A DNA stretch of 64,000 bases from the NCBI GenBank assembly GCA_905216195.1, contig CAJMSX010000004.1, positions 33,792 through 97,791 on the forward strand, written 5' to 3'. Positions 44,793 to 53,259 of the stretch are shown here, one piece after another. Source of the stretch: an uncultured bacterium (GTDB lineage Bacteria > Bacteroidota > Bacteroidia > Bacteroidales > Marinifilaceae). The translations under genes and the position numbers were made by a program. Below the pieces are notes generated by a model. It saw only the letters and a list, made by a program, of their open reading frames with translations. It made no database searches and had not been told where the DNA came from. Position 1 is the first letter of the stretch; each line of letters opens with the position of its first letter.

Positions 44793-47033
44793 TCATTTCG
44801 AGCCCATATAGCTGAAAGCCCGCTCCAGAATTTCATCCCGGCACTGCTTCGCTCCCCGGATAGTCTTCTCTACCGGAATGTCCGGCAAAATACCTATTCT
44901 CTGGAAATCTTTGCCGTTTCCAAATTTAATCCGTTGGCCCGTAAACGAGATCTCACCGTTTCCCGGCAGATGAATTTTAGCGACCTCCCCATCCGTACCC
45001 TGAGTTTGCTCACCGATAAAAATTACCTGGGGGAAAGCCGATAAAGCAATCGCAATATCTTCCGGCCGACTGACCATCGTTTTATCGATCAATACAGCAA
45101 TCTTTCCTTTATAAGTAAAACCGGGTTCAGGCGAACAGCGATTTTTTTGCACACATATCCCCTCGTCTCCCCCGGCAGAAACTACCGGAACCTCTGAGAT
45201 CCGGGTAACAACCGGTTGCAAACACAGCATCCGGAGGAATTTATCGAAATCATAAGTAGGATAGGAAGAGCGGAGATCGATAATCAGCCCCCGGGTAGCA
45301 TACATTTTTTTCAACTCAGCCTGTATATCCGCCGCAGTATAATTGAATGAAAGATTAAGATAGCCGATATTTCCCTCGTAAATCCCCGACTCCTTCTTCC
45401 CACACGAAGTAGCCAACTCCCAGATGGAAACGCTCCGGGATAAAATTATTTTTTTCCCGTCAATATTCAAAAGGATAGGCGAGCCCTTTTCTCCTGCGAA
45501 ATTGCCGGGATGGATAACGGTAGCTAAAAGTCCCTGCCGGTTACTATGCGAAATCCGCTTCCGCCCCGCTTCCAACAAGCCTGCAACAGGCGTACCATCT
45601 ACAGCGGAAATTACGTCTCCCGGACGACATTCCGTAATGCCCTCACCCACTCCCGTAACGACCATACGGTTTTCTATCCATTCGAAGGTAACCGGAGCGA
45701 CATACATAGCAGAAAAATCCACGAGGGAAGGATGAAATACAGAAATGTGCGAATCGTTCAAAGGAGCCAGCATTTCCTGAATCAATTCGTAATAAGCCTG
45801 ATCGGTAAGCGTCGCCTGAGCCAGGCGCACATATTTATCAAATGCTTCTTCCAGATACCCGGCATACAGACTATTATCCCGGTAAAAGTATTTGAGAACG
45901 GTTCGGATCTTCATAAGACCCAGCATTTTTTCCTCGACCGATAAGGTCGGAGAGGCACTTTCATATCTTTTGGGAAAAATAGCTAAAGACATCGGGACAG
46001 ATTTATCCGGACTGAAATCTACCAGCAAACTCTTCTCCAGAACCACACGGTCAATCTTATCATATTCCCGGTAAAACGGCATCATCAATTGCCCGTTCGT
46101 TACATAAAACGAGGTATTCAATATAAAATCATAAGTAGGAGATAGAGGATAACCGATCAATCCCGAGTTAGCAGGAGTAAACACAAGACCCGAATCTTCC
46201 TGAATCACATATACGCCGGATTTTTGTGCGGCAAGGTTGCCGATTAAATTTTTATAATAGGAAAGGAAAGAATTATTGGTAATGAGATAAATAGGGCGTT
46301 TCAAGGGTACAAAATCCGTAAAATCGAAGTCTGGCAAGAAAGGGCTCAATTCTTCCTTATAGGCATGAAACGGTTGCAGTATATTCCCGCCAGCCTGTTG
46401 CCGGTCCGTTTCACAGATTTTCCACCGTTGTTCGTAAAACCACCAGTCGTTCCATTCGTCCCACCCAAAATGTTCCCGGGAAACCCGTTGACTTAACGCA
46501 ACCGGTTCCGTCAAAAACCAAGAAATAAAATAGTCAAAAAAAGTGCGGATATGATAATCTGTATGAAGCTGACTACCAATACGAACATCCACAAAAAGAG
46601 GCCTTAGAGAATTACGATCGGTAATAAGCGTATCGACGACTTTCAAATAACCGATATCCGACAATTGAGACTCATCAAACCGAATATAATCAAATTCTTT
46701 ACAACTTGGAAGCAGACACTGAACCGGTATTTTTTCTCCTCTTGGTTGCACCCGTGTAAAACGGTCGTTTAATATCCCTAATAATCGCTTATTGATCAGC
46801 TGCATAAACTGATCTTCAGGGATTTTTTCTTTAATGAAAGGTAAAAAAGATACCAATGCCTGTTCCCATTGAACTTTTTTATCCGCCCGAATAACGTCAG
46901 GATGAAAGAGATAAACCTCACCCCAAATATCGGCCGTCAATCTTAACCGACCGGCATCGTAAACCTGAGCCTCCGAAGAAACTATCGGTAAAAAAAACAG
47001 TAATATTCCGGTAAAATGAAAGAGAAATTTCAT
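44793..47033 (-). CDS. Secreted S41-like (C-terminal-processing-protease-like) peptidase
   Basis: About 746 residues from the ATG giving MKFLFHF and a signal ending near VSSEAQ; in-frame ATGs 18 and 36 bases upstream are possible. Residues ~400-500 include a PDZ-like segment (ITECRPGDVISAVDGTPVAG). The S41 core follows (GNIGYLNLSFNYTAADIQ, RGLIIDLRSSYP). The expected nucleophile region is KTMVSRPEDIAIAL, where the usual S-A-x-E is S-R-P-E. The N-terminal half has a partly similar layout (IGYLKVVDTLITD), so an inactive duplicate domain is possible. It is divergent from the GLPGLI cluster. Confidence 0.78.
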   Translation of the reverse strand: MKFLFHFTGILLFFLPIVSSEAQVYDAGRLRLTADIWGEVYLFHPDVIRADKKVQWEQALVSFLPFIKEKIPEDQFMQLINKRLLGILNDRFTRVQPRGEKIPVQCLLPSCKEFDYIRFDESQLSDIGYLKVVDTLITDRNSLRPLFVDVRIGSQLHTDYHIRTFFDYFISWFLTEPVALSQRVSREHFGWDEWNDWWFYEQRWKICETDRQQAGGNILQPFHAYKEELSPFLPDFDFTDFVPLKRPIYLITNNSFLSYYKNLIGNLAAQKSGVYVIQEDSGLVFTPANSGLIGYPLSPTYDFILNTSFYVTNGQLMMPFYREYDKIDRVVLEKSLLVDFSPDKSVPMSLAIFPKRYESASPTLSVEEKMLGLMKIRTVLKYFYRDNSLYAGYLEEAFDKYVRLAQATLTDQAYYELIQEMLAPLNDSHISVFHPSLVDFSAMYVAPVTFEWIENRMVVTGVGEGITECRPGDVISAVDGTPVAGLLEAGRKRISHSNRQGLLATVIHPGNFAGEKGSPILLNIDGKKIILSRSVSIWELATSCGKKESGIYEGNIGYLNLSFNYTAADIQAELKKMYATRGLIIDLRSSYPTYDFDKFLRMLCLQPVVTRISEVPVVSAGGDEGICVQKNRCSPEPGFTYKGKIAVLIDKTMVSRPEDIAIALSAFPQVIFIGEQTQGTDGEVAKIHLPGNGEISFTGQRIKFGNGKDFQRIGILPDIPVEKTIRGAKQCRDEILERAFSYMGSK

Positions 47034-47260
47034 TATCCGATTCCCATTCATAATACTATACTTTAACACTTACAGGATCAACCGACAAGATAGGAAATTT
47101 TTCTTATTTCAAGAGGAAAAAACGGTCGATCCGGTAAATTGAAATTTACAACCGCAAGATAGGGATTTTATATAAATTATACTTTTAAAATTTTGTTTTC
47201 AATTCTTCATTTTCTATTTTTACCGATGACATTTTTTAAAATAGATTTTTATCCGAAGCT

Positions 47261-48157
47261 ATGGACCGGATACAGTGGTTATTTTTATTGATATTTCTCT
47301 TGCTTTGTACCGAAGGAAAAGGACAAGCTAAAGAAATTGTCCTTTTAGAAAAAGGAGAGATGGGCAGCCTATGGTACGGCAGCCAACGAATGGATAAATA
47401 CAAAGAAGTGGATCAGACACTCCTGAGTGTTACTTACCGGATGAACTTTATCCTAGATACGGCTAAACTGGAAAAACTGACCGATCAAATGATTCTGCAA
47501 ATAGGGGAAAAATATGCCAAATTCTATTCGCAACGCACCTATTTAGACGATTTGTCCTATACCGAGTTCGAAAAAGGAAATACAGTTAGGAATGAGGGAT
47601 ACGGTATCGACGGAATAGTATACATTGATTGGGACATGATCTTCGACCTTTCGAAACGGACCATCACTACTGTTCACCGAATGCCTTATGAAGACGAAGC
47701 TTCCAGGTATTACCGCGAACCTATTCCTACGCTTCAATGGGAACACGGAGAGGAAATAGATTCTGTGTGCGGCTATGCCTGCAACCTTGCCTGGACTCAT
47801 TACGCGGGACGCTTATGGAAAGTTTACTATACCCCAGCAATTCCTTTGAATTACGGCCCGTGGAAATTAGCGGGACTTCCGGGACTCATCCTGAAAGCAG
47901 AAGATAGCCGGGGCGAATACGAATTCGTCTGCGAGGGATTAAGCAGCAGATCCCAACCGATCCGCTTCTATAAATGGCATAGCAAATCCATTTCCAAAGA
48001 GAACTGGCGACGGTTTGAACGCCGTGTCCATACCACCCCGCTGGAAGTACTTTCGGCAGGCGGAACGAAAATATTCAAGATATATAACCCCCAAACCAAA
48101 AAATCCACAGACTTGACAGCAGAGTGGACTATTCCCTATAACCCTTTGGAAAGATAA
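47261..48157 (+). CDS. GLPGLI-family secreted protein, copy 1
   Basis: 298 residues with a signal peptide (WLFLLIFLLLCTEGKGQ). The family-defining motif is present as GPWKLAGLPGLILKAED around residue 205. The family is restricted largely to Bacteroidota and has no known function. It shares the ending TxxWxxPYNPLER with copies 2 and 3 downstream but is otherwise much diverged from them. It is followed by a structured 419-bp spacer and the GG-leader peptide gene. Confidence 0.88.
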   Translation: MDRIQWLFLLIFLLLCTEGKGQAKEIVLLEKGEMGSLWYGSQRMDKYKEVDQTLLSVTYRMNFILDTAKLEKLTDQMILQIGEKYAKFYSQRTYLDDLSYTEFEKGNTVRNEGYGIDGIVYIDWDMIFDLSKRTITTVHRMPYEDEASRYYREPIPTLQWEHGEEIDSVCGYACNLAWTHYAGRLWKVYYTPAIPLNYGPWKLAGLPGLILKAEDSRGEYEFVCEGLSSRSQPIRFYKWHSKSISKENWRRFERRVHTTPLEVLSAGGTKIFKIYNPQTKKSTDLTAEWTIPYNPLER

Positions 48158-48250
48158 AGAATAAGATTTAAAAATACCTATTTCATTTCGCTTATATACA
48201 TCTTACATCACAAAATAAGCTATTATTATTAAATAATGTTAGCCATATTC

Positions 48251-48281
48251 TTGTTTTTTATTTTTATATGTTATAATTTTG
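48251..48281 (+). promoter_or_regulatory. Promoter-like TTG-N20-TAATTTTG
   Basis: TAATTTTG at 48274-48281 matches TAnnTTTG; a TTG lies 20 bp upstream. A transcript from here would carry a ~290-nt leader before the peptide gene or form a separate short RNA. Confidence 0.5.
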
Positions 48282-48328
48282 TAGATATGAGAAGATATAT
48301 TTACTAACTATAGAAAAAAAAACGATCT

Positions 48329-48360
48329 ATCTTATGGTGAACCTTATTTTCACATAAGAT
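48329..48360 (+). repeat. Hairpin ATCTTATG...CATAAGAT
   Basis: Eight-bp perfect stem extended by TGAA/TTCA after a one-base bulge. Confidence 0.5.
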
Positions 48361-48362
48361 GT

Positions 48363-48399
48363 TTTTGTTGGAGAAGCCTGGTAAGCTTCCCCAACAAAA
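48363..48399 (+). repeat. Fifteen-bp stem TTTTGTTGGaGAAGC / GCTTCcCCAACAAAA
   Basis: One mismatch in 15 pairs, 7-base loop CTGGTAA. No downstream T-run on the plus strand. Could end a short RNA or stabilise the leader of the peptide gene. Confidence 0.55.
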
Positions 48400-48576
48400 T
48401 CCCCTAAAGAAAAAAAGAATATACTACTCTTACTCTAACCTAACTATTTAAAAAAATTCCGGAATAAAAATCATTTCCGACATACCAGGTATATATCGGA
48501 ATACGGCAGTTAAGATTCTCTGCCGAAAATCAAAAGAGGAAAAAAAGTTCACTCACACTTATAATATTCCAAAACC

Positions 48577-48807
48577 ATGAAAAAGCTGAATAACCTGGCT
48601 GCCCTGCAGCTAACCAAAGCGCAAATGACTCAAATAAGAGGAGGAGATATGGAGTGCGAAATTGAATATATAAATCCCGATGATTCCCAAGATGCTTTTA
48701 CAGAAAAAGGAACCGTCGGAGGAGCCACAGACACGGTCGAAGCTGCACGCATCGCCGGATACAAATATATTGAGATGGGATACATACTAAAAGGGATCGA
48801 GTGCTGA
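48577..48807 (+). CDS. Double-glycine-leader peptide precursor, 76 residues
   Basis: The N-terminus MKKLNNLAALQLTKAQMTQI followed by RGG is a typical Bacteroidales GG leader (Leu-rich, Q-M-x-x-I-x-G-G), normally cut after Gly23 by a C39-type peptidase-exporter. The predicted core is 53 residues and acidic, with exactly two Cys: C27 near its start and the C-terminal C76, which could form a ring-closing disulfide or other crosslink. No modifying enzyme or exporter is in the window. A strong hairpin follows the stop codon. The natural-product-precursor assignment rests on the leader only. Confidence 0.78.
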   Translation: MKKLNNLAALQLTKAQMTQIRGGDMECEIEYINPDDSQDAFTEKGTVGGATDTVEAARIAGYKYIEMGYILKGIEC

Positions 48808-48812
48808 TATGA

Positions 48813-48847
48813 AAAGGAGGTTGTTTCGGATTGAAGCAACTTCCTTT
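48813..48847 (+). terminator. Hairpin directly after the GG-leader peptide gene (attenuator-like)
   Basis: AAAGGAGGTTGTTTC pairs with GAAGCAACTTCCTTT (15 pairs, two G-U) around a 5-base loop, beginning 6 bases after the stop. The T-run is short, so it may act as a partial terminator or 3'-stabiliser, letting the peptide be made in excess of downstream products. Confidence 0.6.
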
Positions 48848-48932
48848 CTCCTAAACCGGAGCCGGCAACCACCGTATTCGGGATACCGCATCCATATAAT
48901 CTTTACCCGGCGTCCTTTTAATAATCACTCCT

Positions 48933-49853
48933 ATGAAAAAGAAAACCAGTTTGTGGATCCTGTTGATCGTGTATGCCTCAGTCGCCCACGCACAAAAAAA
49001 GCATGGAATGTGGCAAGCGGATCTGAGTATTTTCGATTATTTTTCCGATATTTTAAAACCCGAAACAAGAATAGATACGGTAAATTATTCGGTGGTATAC
49101 CGGCAAAAATACCGTTTTAACCCGGATAAAAAAGAATACAGCTACAAGTATTTTTACCTGGATGTAGGAAAGCGATATTCCAAGTTTTACAACGTCGCAG
49201 CCCTTAGAGGGGAGATGCGTCATACCCAACGCAATGCCCCAGATTCTCTGATCGGAAAAGAATTGGAAGAATTAAATCGGGAAGCGGAAAAACTGCCCGC
49301 TATTCCCCCATATCCCATTTACTACCAGCCTCAAGAGATCTTATGCGATTACCGGACCGATAAACTTTATTTTACAGATAGAATTCCCAACCCCCAGAAA
49401 GGATTTATCTTTTACGAAGAAGATATCCCTACCGTTCAATGGAAACTAGAGGAAGAAGAACCCATAGAAATTGCCGGACATCTCTGCTATAAAGCTACCA
49501 CCCGATTCCGCGGAAGAGAATGGATCGCACACTATGCAACCGATATCCCATACGCTCACCTCTGCGTATGGAAATTGAGGGGAGTACCGGGACTGATCCT
49601 AAAACTCCAGGATGCAGAAGAAGATTTTACACTCGAATGCGTCACCATATTCCAAAAACAAACCCCCTTTTGGAAATACAAACGCAAGGGCAAAAGGATA
49701 ACTTTCGAAAAATGGCAGAAAATGGTCCGCATGTACCACGAAGATGCCAAAGCTACCTTATTGGGAGACAATTATATCTTGTATAAAGGTGAAATAGGAC
49801 ATTTTGTGGAAGCTAAAGAATGGAAAGTCCCTTACAATCCGTTGGAAAGATAA
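48933..49853 (+). CDS. GLPGLI-family secreted protein, copy 2
   Basis: 306 residues with signal MKKKTSLWILLIVYASVAHA then Q. The family motif appears as LRGVPGLILKLQD. The sequence ends VPYNPLER as in copies 1 and 3. Its last ~172 codons appear identical at base level to copy 3, while the first half has diverged. Function unknown. Confidence 0.88.
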   Translation: MKKKTSLWILLIVYASVAHAQKKHGMWQADLSIFDYFSDILKPETRIDTVNYSVVYRQKYRFNPDKKEYSYKYFYLDVGKRYSKFYNVAALRGEMRHTQRNAPDSLIGKELEELNREAEKLPAIPPYPIYYQPQEILCDYRTDKLYFTDRIPNPQKGFIFYEEDIPTVQWKLEEEEPIEIAGHLCYKATTRFRGREWIAHYATDIPYAHLCVWKLRGVPGLILKLQDAEEDFTLECVTIFQKQTPFWKYKRKGKRITFEKWQKMVRMYHEDAKATLLGDNYILYKGEIGHFVEAKEWKVPYNPLER

Positions 49854-50824
49854 ATACCACATTCAGCTATCTTTACACGAAGTCCTTTTAATAATCATTC
49901 TTATGAAAAAGAAAACCAGTTTATGGATCCTGTTGATCGTGTATGCCTCGGTCGCTCACGCACAAAAAAAGCATGGAATGTGGCAAGCGGATCTGGGTAT
50001 CTTTCATTATTTTTTCGATATTTTAAAACCTGAAACAATAATAGATACCGTAAACTATTCGGTGGTATACCGGCAAAAATACCGCTCTAATCCCGATAAA
50101 AAAGAATACAACTACCATTACATCTACCTGGATGTAGGAAACCGATATTCCAGATTTTACTATCGGTCAACCGCCTATCTGGATATGCGTCATACCCAAC
50201 GCAATGCCCCAGACCCCCGGATCGAAAAAGAATTGGAAGAATTAGACCGGGAAGCGAAAAAATTGCCCGACCTTCCCAGTCGTACATCCTACTACCAGCC
50301 CTATGAGATCTTATGCGATTACCGGACCGATAAACTTTATTTTACAGATAGAATTCCCAACCCCCAGAAAGGATTTATCTTTTACGAAGAAGATATCCCT
50401 ACCGTTCAATGGAAACTAGAGGAAGAAGAACCCATAGAAATTGCCGGACATCTCTGCTATAAAGCTACCACCCGATTCCGCGGAAGAGAATGGATCGCAC
50501 ACTATGCAACCGATATCCCATACGCTCACCTCTGCGTATGGAAATTGAGGGGAGTACCGGGACTGATCCTAAAACTCCAGGATGCAGAAGAAGATTTTAC
50601 ACTCGAATGCGTCACCATATTCCAAAAACAAACCCCCTTTTGGAAATACAAACGCAAGGGCAAAAGGATAACTTTCGAAAAATGGCAGAAAATGGTCCGC
50701 ATGTACCACGAAGATGCCAAAGCTACCTTATTGGGAGACAATTATATCTTGTATAAAGGTGAAATAGGACATTTTGTGGAAGCTAAAGAATGGAAAGTCC
50801 CTTACAATCCGTTGGAAAGATAAA
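49335..50824 (+). repeat. 520-bp identical direct repeat inside tandem GLPGLI genes
   Basis: Bases 49335-49854 and 50305-50824 read identically, whereas the 5' halves of the genes differ at many positions. The extent was judged by reading the two copies side by side. Confidence 0.8.
49903..50823 (+). CDS. GLPGLI-family secreted protein, copy 3
   Basis: Also 306 residues, starting at the ATG equivalent to copy 2 (MKKKTSLWILL); a longer in-frame start would overlap copy 2. The two copies repeat with a 970-bp period and share the pre-start sequence GTCCTTTTAATAATCA. Followed by a bidirectional terminator shared with tRNA-Val. Confidence 0.88.
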   Translation: MKKKTSLWILLIVYASVAHAQKKHGMWQADLGIFHYFFDILKPETIIDTVNYSVVYRQKYRSNPDKKEYNYHYIYLDVGNRYSRFYYRSTAYLDMRHTQRNAPDPRIEKELEELDREAKKLPDLPSRTSYYQPYEILCDYRTDKLYFTDRIPNPQKGFIFYEEDIPTVQWKLEEEEPIEIAGHLCYKATTRFRGREWIAHYATDIPYAHLCVWKLRGVPGLILKLQDAEEDFTLECVTIFQKQTPFWKYKRKGKRITFEKWQKMVRMYHEDAKATLLGDNYILYKGEIGHFVEAKEWKVPYNPLER

Positions 50825-50854
50825 AAAGAAAAAATTGTAGGGACTCCTTTAAAC

Positions 50855-50883
50855 AAAAAAAAGAAGACTTGAAATCTTCTTTT
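50855..50883. terminator. Bidirectional terminator between GLPGLI copy 3 and tRNA-Val
   Basis: AAAAGAAGA pairs with TCTTCTTTT around a 7-base loop; the minus-strand side continues into a long T-run after tRNA-Val and the plus side ends in TTTT. Confidence 0.7.
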
Positions 50884-50886
50884 CCG

Positions 50887-50961
50887 TGGGCGCTGAGGGA
50901 TTCGAACCCCCGACCCTCTGGGTGTAAACCAGATGCTCTGAACCAACTGAGCTAAGCGCCC
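50887..50961 (-). tRNA. tRNA-Val (anticodon TAC)
   Basis: Begins GGGCGCTTAGCTCAG and ends GCGCCC plus discriminator A; the acceptor stem pairs fully. Anticodon loop TTTACAC gives TAC. T-arm is GGGGGTTCGAATCCC. The 3' CCA is not encoded (the bases read CGG). A full promoter lies upstream. Confidence 0.96.
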
Positions 50962-50984
50962 GGGCGATCTTACGATTGCGGAGA

Positions 50985-51015
50985 CAAAGGTAATGCTTTT
51001 TTATTTACCTCCAAA
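50985..51015 (-). promoter_or_regulatory. Consensus promoter TTTG-N19-TACCTTTG for tRNA-Val
   Basis: On the minus strand TTTG (51012-51015) and TACCTTTG (50985-50992) are separated by exactly 19 bp, 24 bp upstream of the tRNA. Confidence 0.8.
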
Positions 51016-51288
51016 TTATTTTTCAAGATTTTACAAAAATCAAAATAAATCCCGGAATTTATTATTTTTCTACCTTCTCTCAGAAGATTTTAAATCACCG
51101 GAAGAGAGAAAAATGAGGCTTTTTACTATACTCTATTTAATACTTTCGGCAATATATTTTATACATGTGTCGTATGTTTCTATCATTTATCTTATTACCA
51201 AGTCATCTAATTAAAATTTTTAACATTGTTTGGATGTATATTTAGTATTTTTTAACTTTACGGATAGAATAAATATAAAAAGAAGGCT

Positions 51289-51390
51289 TACATTTGCAGC
51301 GTCTTTAAGAAAGATTGTTTTTCATAAGTTTGTATGGTTTAGGTTAGTAGTTAGTAAATGATTAAGGGTCGGATTTCCGGCCCTTTTCAT
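51289..51390 (+). ncRNA. Candidate small RNA with intrinsic terminator
   Basis: A TACATTTG promoter box (51289-51296) is followed after ~70 bp by AAGGGTCGG-attt-CCGGCCCTT and TTTT, a clear terminator (one G-U pair) at 51364-51389. No open frame of note lies between. The predicted transcript is about 85-90 nt. No -33 TTTG was seen. Identity not recognised. Confidence 0.5.
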
Positions 51391-51487
51391 ATTTAATCGC
51401 ATAGGGAAAGGGGAACATACTCTGCTTACTGCTCTTTTTCAAAGTAAAATTTATAGGGGATACGCTTCCCCGGAATCTATTTTCCCT

Positions 51488-51495
51488 TATCTTTG
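51488..51495 (+). promoter_or_regulatory. -7 promoter element TATCTTTG for folB
   Basis: Exact TAnnTTTG match 53 bp upstream of the start codon. Confidence 0.55.
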
Positions 51496-51548
51496 CCGGG
51501 AATGGATCAGTTTTCGGTCTCAACCGGCAAAATTTACGACATTAATTT

Positions 51549-51902
51549 ATGAAGGGAATCATTGAAATAGAAGGCATGGAATTTTACGCTTATCATGGTT
51601 GTTTCGAAGCGGAACAAGTGGTGGGTAACAAATTCATTGTAAACGCCTGCCTGCACTACCCTTGTGAAAAGGCGGCTTCTACCGATAATATTACGGACGC
51701 TCTTAATTATCAAACAGCTTACGAGATTATCTCCGGGGAAATGAAAAAAAATTCCCATTTATTGGAAAACGTTTGTCAACGGATAATCGACGCTCTCTAC
51801 CGGGCATTTCCGGAAGCTTCTTATATTAAAATCAAAGTATCGAAACTCAATCCTCCTCTCGGCGGGAAAATCGGGAGCACCAGTGTTACATTGGAAAAAT
51901 AA
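51549..51902 (+). CDS. folB: Dihydroneopterin aldolase
   Basis: 117 residues. Folate biosynthesis enzyme converting dihydroneopterin to 6-hydroxymethyl-dihydropterin. Typical motifs: MEFYAYHGCFEAEQVVGNKF (active-site region with Tyr/His and Glu), TDALNYQTAYEII, LLENVCQRIIDAL and IKVSKLNPPLGG. No other folate gene is adjacent. Confidence 0.93.
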   Translation: MKGIIEIEGMEFYAYHGCFEAEQVVGNKFIVNACLHYPCEKAASTDNITDALNYQTAYEIISGEMKKNSHLLENVCQRIIDALYRAFPEASYIKIKVSKLNPPLGGKIGSTSVTLEK

Positions 51903-51914
51903 TCCGTTGCGTTT

Positions 51915-51945
51915 TTTGGTATTTAACAAAAATGCCCTATCTTTG
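51915..51945 (+). promoter_or_regulatory. Consensus promoter TTTG-N19-TATCTTTG for tRNA-Cys
   Basis: TTTG at 51915-51918 and TATCTTTG at 51938-51945 with a 19-bp spacer, 19 bp upstream of the tRNA. Confidence 0.8.
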
Positions 51946-51964
51946 CAACGCAAAATCGCAATAG

Positions 51965-52038
51965 GGTCGGTTGGCCGAGCGGTTAGGCAGCGGTCTGCAA
52001 AACCGCGTACAGCAGTTCAAATCTGCTACCGACCTCCA
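51965..52038 (+). tRNA. tRNA-Cys (anticodon GCA), CCA encoded
   Basis: Acceptor arms GGTCGGT and ACCGACC pair perfectly; discriminator T is followed by CCA in the genome. Anticodon stem GCGGT/ACCGC encloses CTGCAAA, giving GCA. The discriminator U and GCA are identity elements of tRNA-Cys. Confidence 0.96.
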
Positions 52039-52041
52039 TTT

Positions 52042-52084
52042 AAAATAGCAATTGTTTGACTTACAAATAATTGCTATTTTTGTT
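52042..52084 (+). terminator. Intrinsic terminator after tRNA-Cys
   Basis: AAAATAGCAATT pairs perfectly with AATTGCTATTTT across a 15-base loop, ending in a T-rich run. Confidence 0.7.
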
Positions 52085-52232
52085 TTATAAAAAGATGTTT
52101 TTAGGGATGGATCCGATTTTTATACGACACTATTTTGATGCATACCTATTTCACAGTATCGGTAAAAAATGATTTTACCCGGAAAAAACCGTTCGGGGCC
52201 CAGGAAATGAAGAGAAATTAAAAGAATTACTT

Positions 52233-53120
52233 ATGTCAAAGATCGATCTGCATATTCATTCGAAAGCTAGTAGTGATGGGGAATATAGTGCCCAGGAAAT
52301 TATAAGAGAATGCCAACAGAAGGGCATGGAGATCATTTCCATTACGGACCATAATTCAGTCCGGAGCGTAGGTGAAGCAATGGACATGACGACTGACTTT
52401 CAGGTAATTGCGGGTATTGAATTGGATTGTACCTACCGGGAAAAGAATTTCCACCTATTGGGTTACGGAATAGATTATACCCGGGAAGAGTTTACGGAGA
52501 TCGAACAGGATATTCTTGATCAGGAAAAACGCTTGGCCGAAGAAAAAATACGATTATTCACCAAGTTTACGAATATTCCGGTCAGTCCCGATGAAATATT
52601 TGCCGCTGCAGAGAATGGCATTGTTACAGGAGAGTTGATTGCGGACCTTGTTTTAGCCCGGGAAAATGCTGCTCAATATGAGATCCTTCGTCCTTATTTA
52701 CCGGGGGGAACAAAAAGTGATATGCCGAACGTTCGATTTTATTGGGACTTCTTCTCAGCAGGTAAACCTGCTTATATACCGGTCCGTTACCTTGCTTTGC
52801 CTGAGGCCGTAGCGCTTGTTCATCAGACGGGCGGTATGGCCGTACTCGCCCATCCCGGACAAAATCTTGGCGGTGACGACACTTTACTTTCCGCTATTCT
52901 CGCTGAAAAAATCGACGGTATCGAAGTGTTTTCCTCTTACCACCAGCCCTCGGCGGCCGCCCATTATCTTAAAATAGCGGAACAAAACGGTCTTCTTATT
53001 AGCTGCGGCAGCGATTTTCACGGGAAACACAAACCCGGAATCGGTCTCGGAGAACACGGGGCGTTATGGGACGACCGTCGGTTGAAAGACGGCATCGAGG
53101 CATGGTTTTCCGGGCGATAA
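52233..53120 (+). CDS. PHP-domain metal-dependent phosphoesterase
   Basis: 295 residues. The four PHP motifs are visible: KIDLHIHSKASSDG, ISITDHNSVRS, VIAGIELDC and VLAHPGQN, plus a final CGSDFHGKHKPG, providing the His/Asp metal ligands. Similar proteins act as 3',5'-nucleoside bisphosphate or RNA 5'-end phosphatases (TrpH/RNase AM-like); the substrate here is not determined. Confidence 0.9.
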   Translation: MSKIDLHIHSKASSDGEYSAQEIIRECQQKGMEIISITDHNSVRSVGEAMDMTTDFQVIAGIELDCTYREKNFHLLGYGIDYTREEFTEIEQDILDQEKRLAEEKIRLFTKFTNIPVSPDEIFAAAENGIVTGELIADLVLARENAAQYEILRPYLPGGTKSDMPNVRFYWDFFSAGKPAYIPVRYLALPEAVALVHQTGGMAVLAHPGQNLGGDDTLLSAILAEKIDGIEVFSSYHQPSAAAHYLKIAEQNGLLISCGSDFHGKHKPGIGLGEHGALWDDRRLKDGIEAWFSGR

Positions 53121-53259
53121 CCGAAAAGTTTCCTGGGATGTTGTCAGACCCCTCAAAAACCGGCTATCGGACTTCAGGAAAAGGAGCCGGTAAAAAGGCG
53201 GTGGAGATACCGGTTATCGAATAAAACATTCCTCCAAAGCTTCACAAAATCCGGGAACG

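Larger units (their letters stand above)
48158..48576. other. Structured spacer before GG-leader peptide gene
   Basis: No gene. Holds a promoter-like element and three hairpins: 48329-48360, 48363-48399 and about 48474-48500 (TTCCGA...TCGGAA). Confidence 0.6.
50962..51548. other. Intergenic region with tRNA-Val promoter and candidate small RNA
   Basis: Contains the tRNA-Val promoter, a possible small RNA at 51300-51390, and the folB promoter. A 33-codon hydrophobic frame at 51113-51214 is not called as a gene. Confidence 0.6.

Noticed and set aside
49804..49902. N-terminal extension of GLPGLI copy 3 into the end of copy 2
   Set aside because: Copy 2 shows the equivalent ATG followed by a signal peptide, so the extension would bury the signal.
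51113..51214. 33-codon hydrophobic frame starting MRLFTILYLIL on the plus strand, with a purine-rich stretch before the ATG
   Set aside because: Lies just upstream of the tRNA-Val promoter in AT-rich DNA; no recognisable motif, promoter of its own or terminator directly after it.
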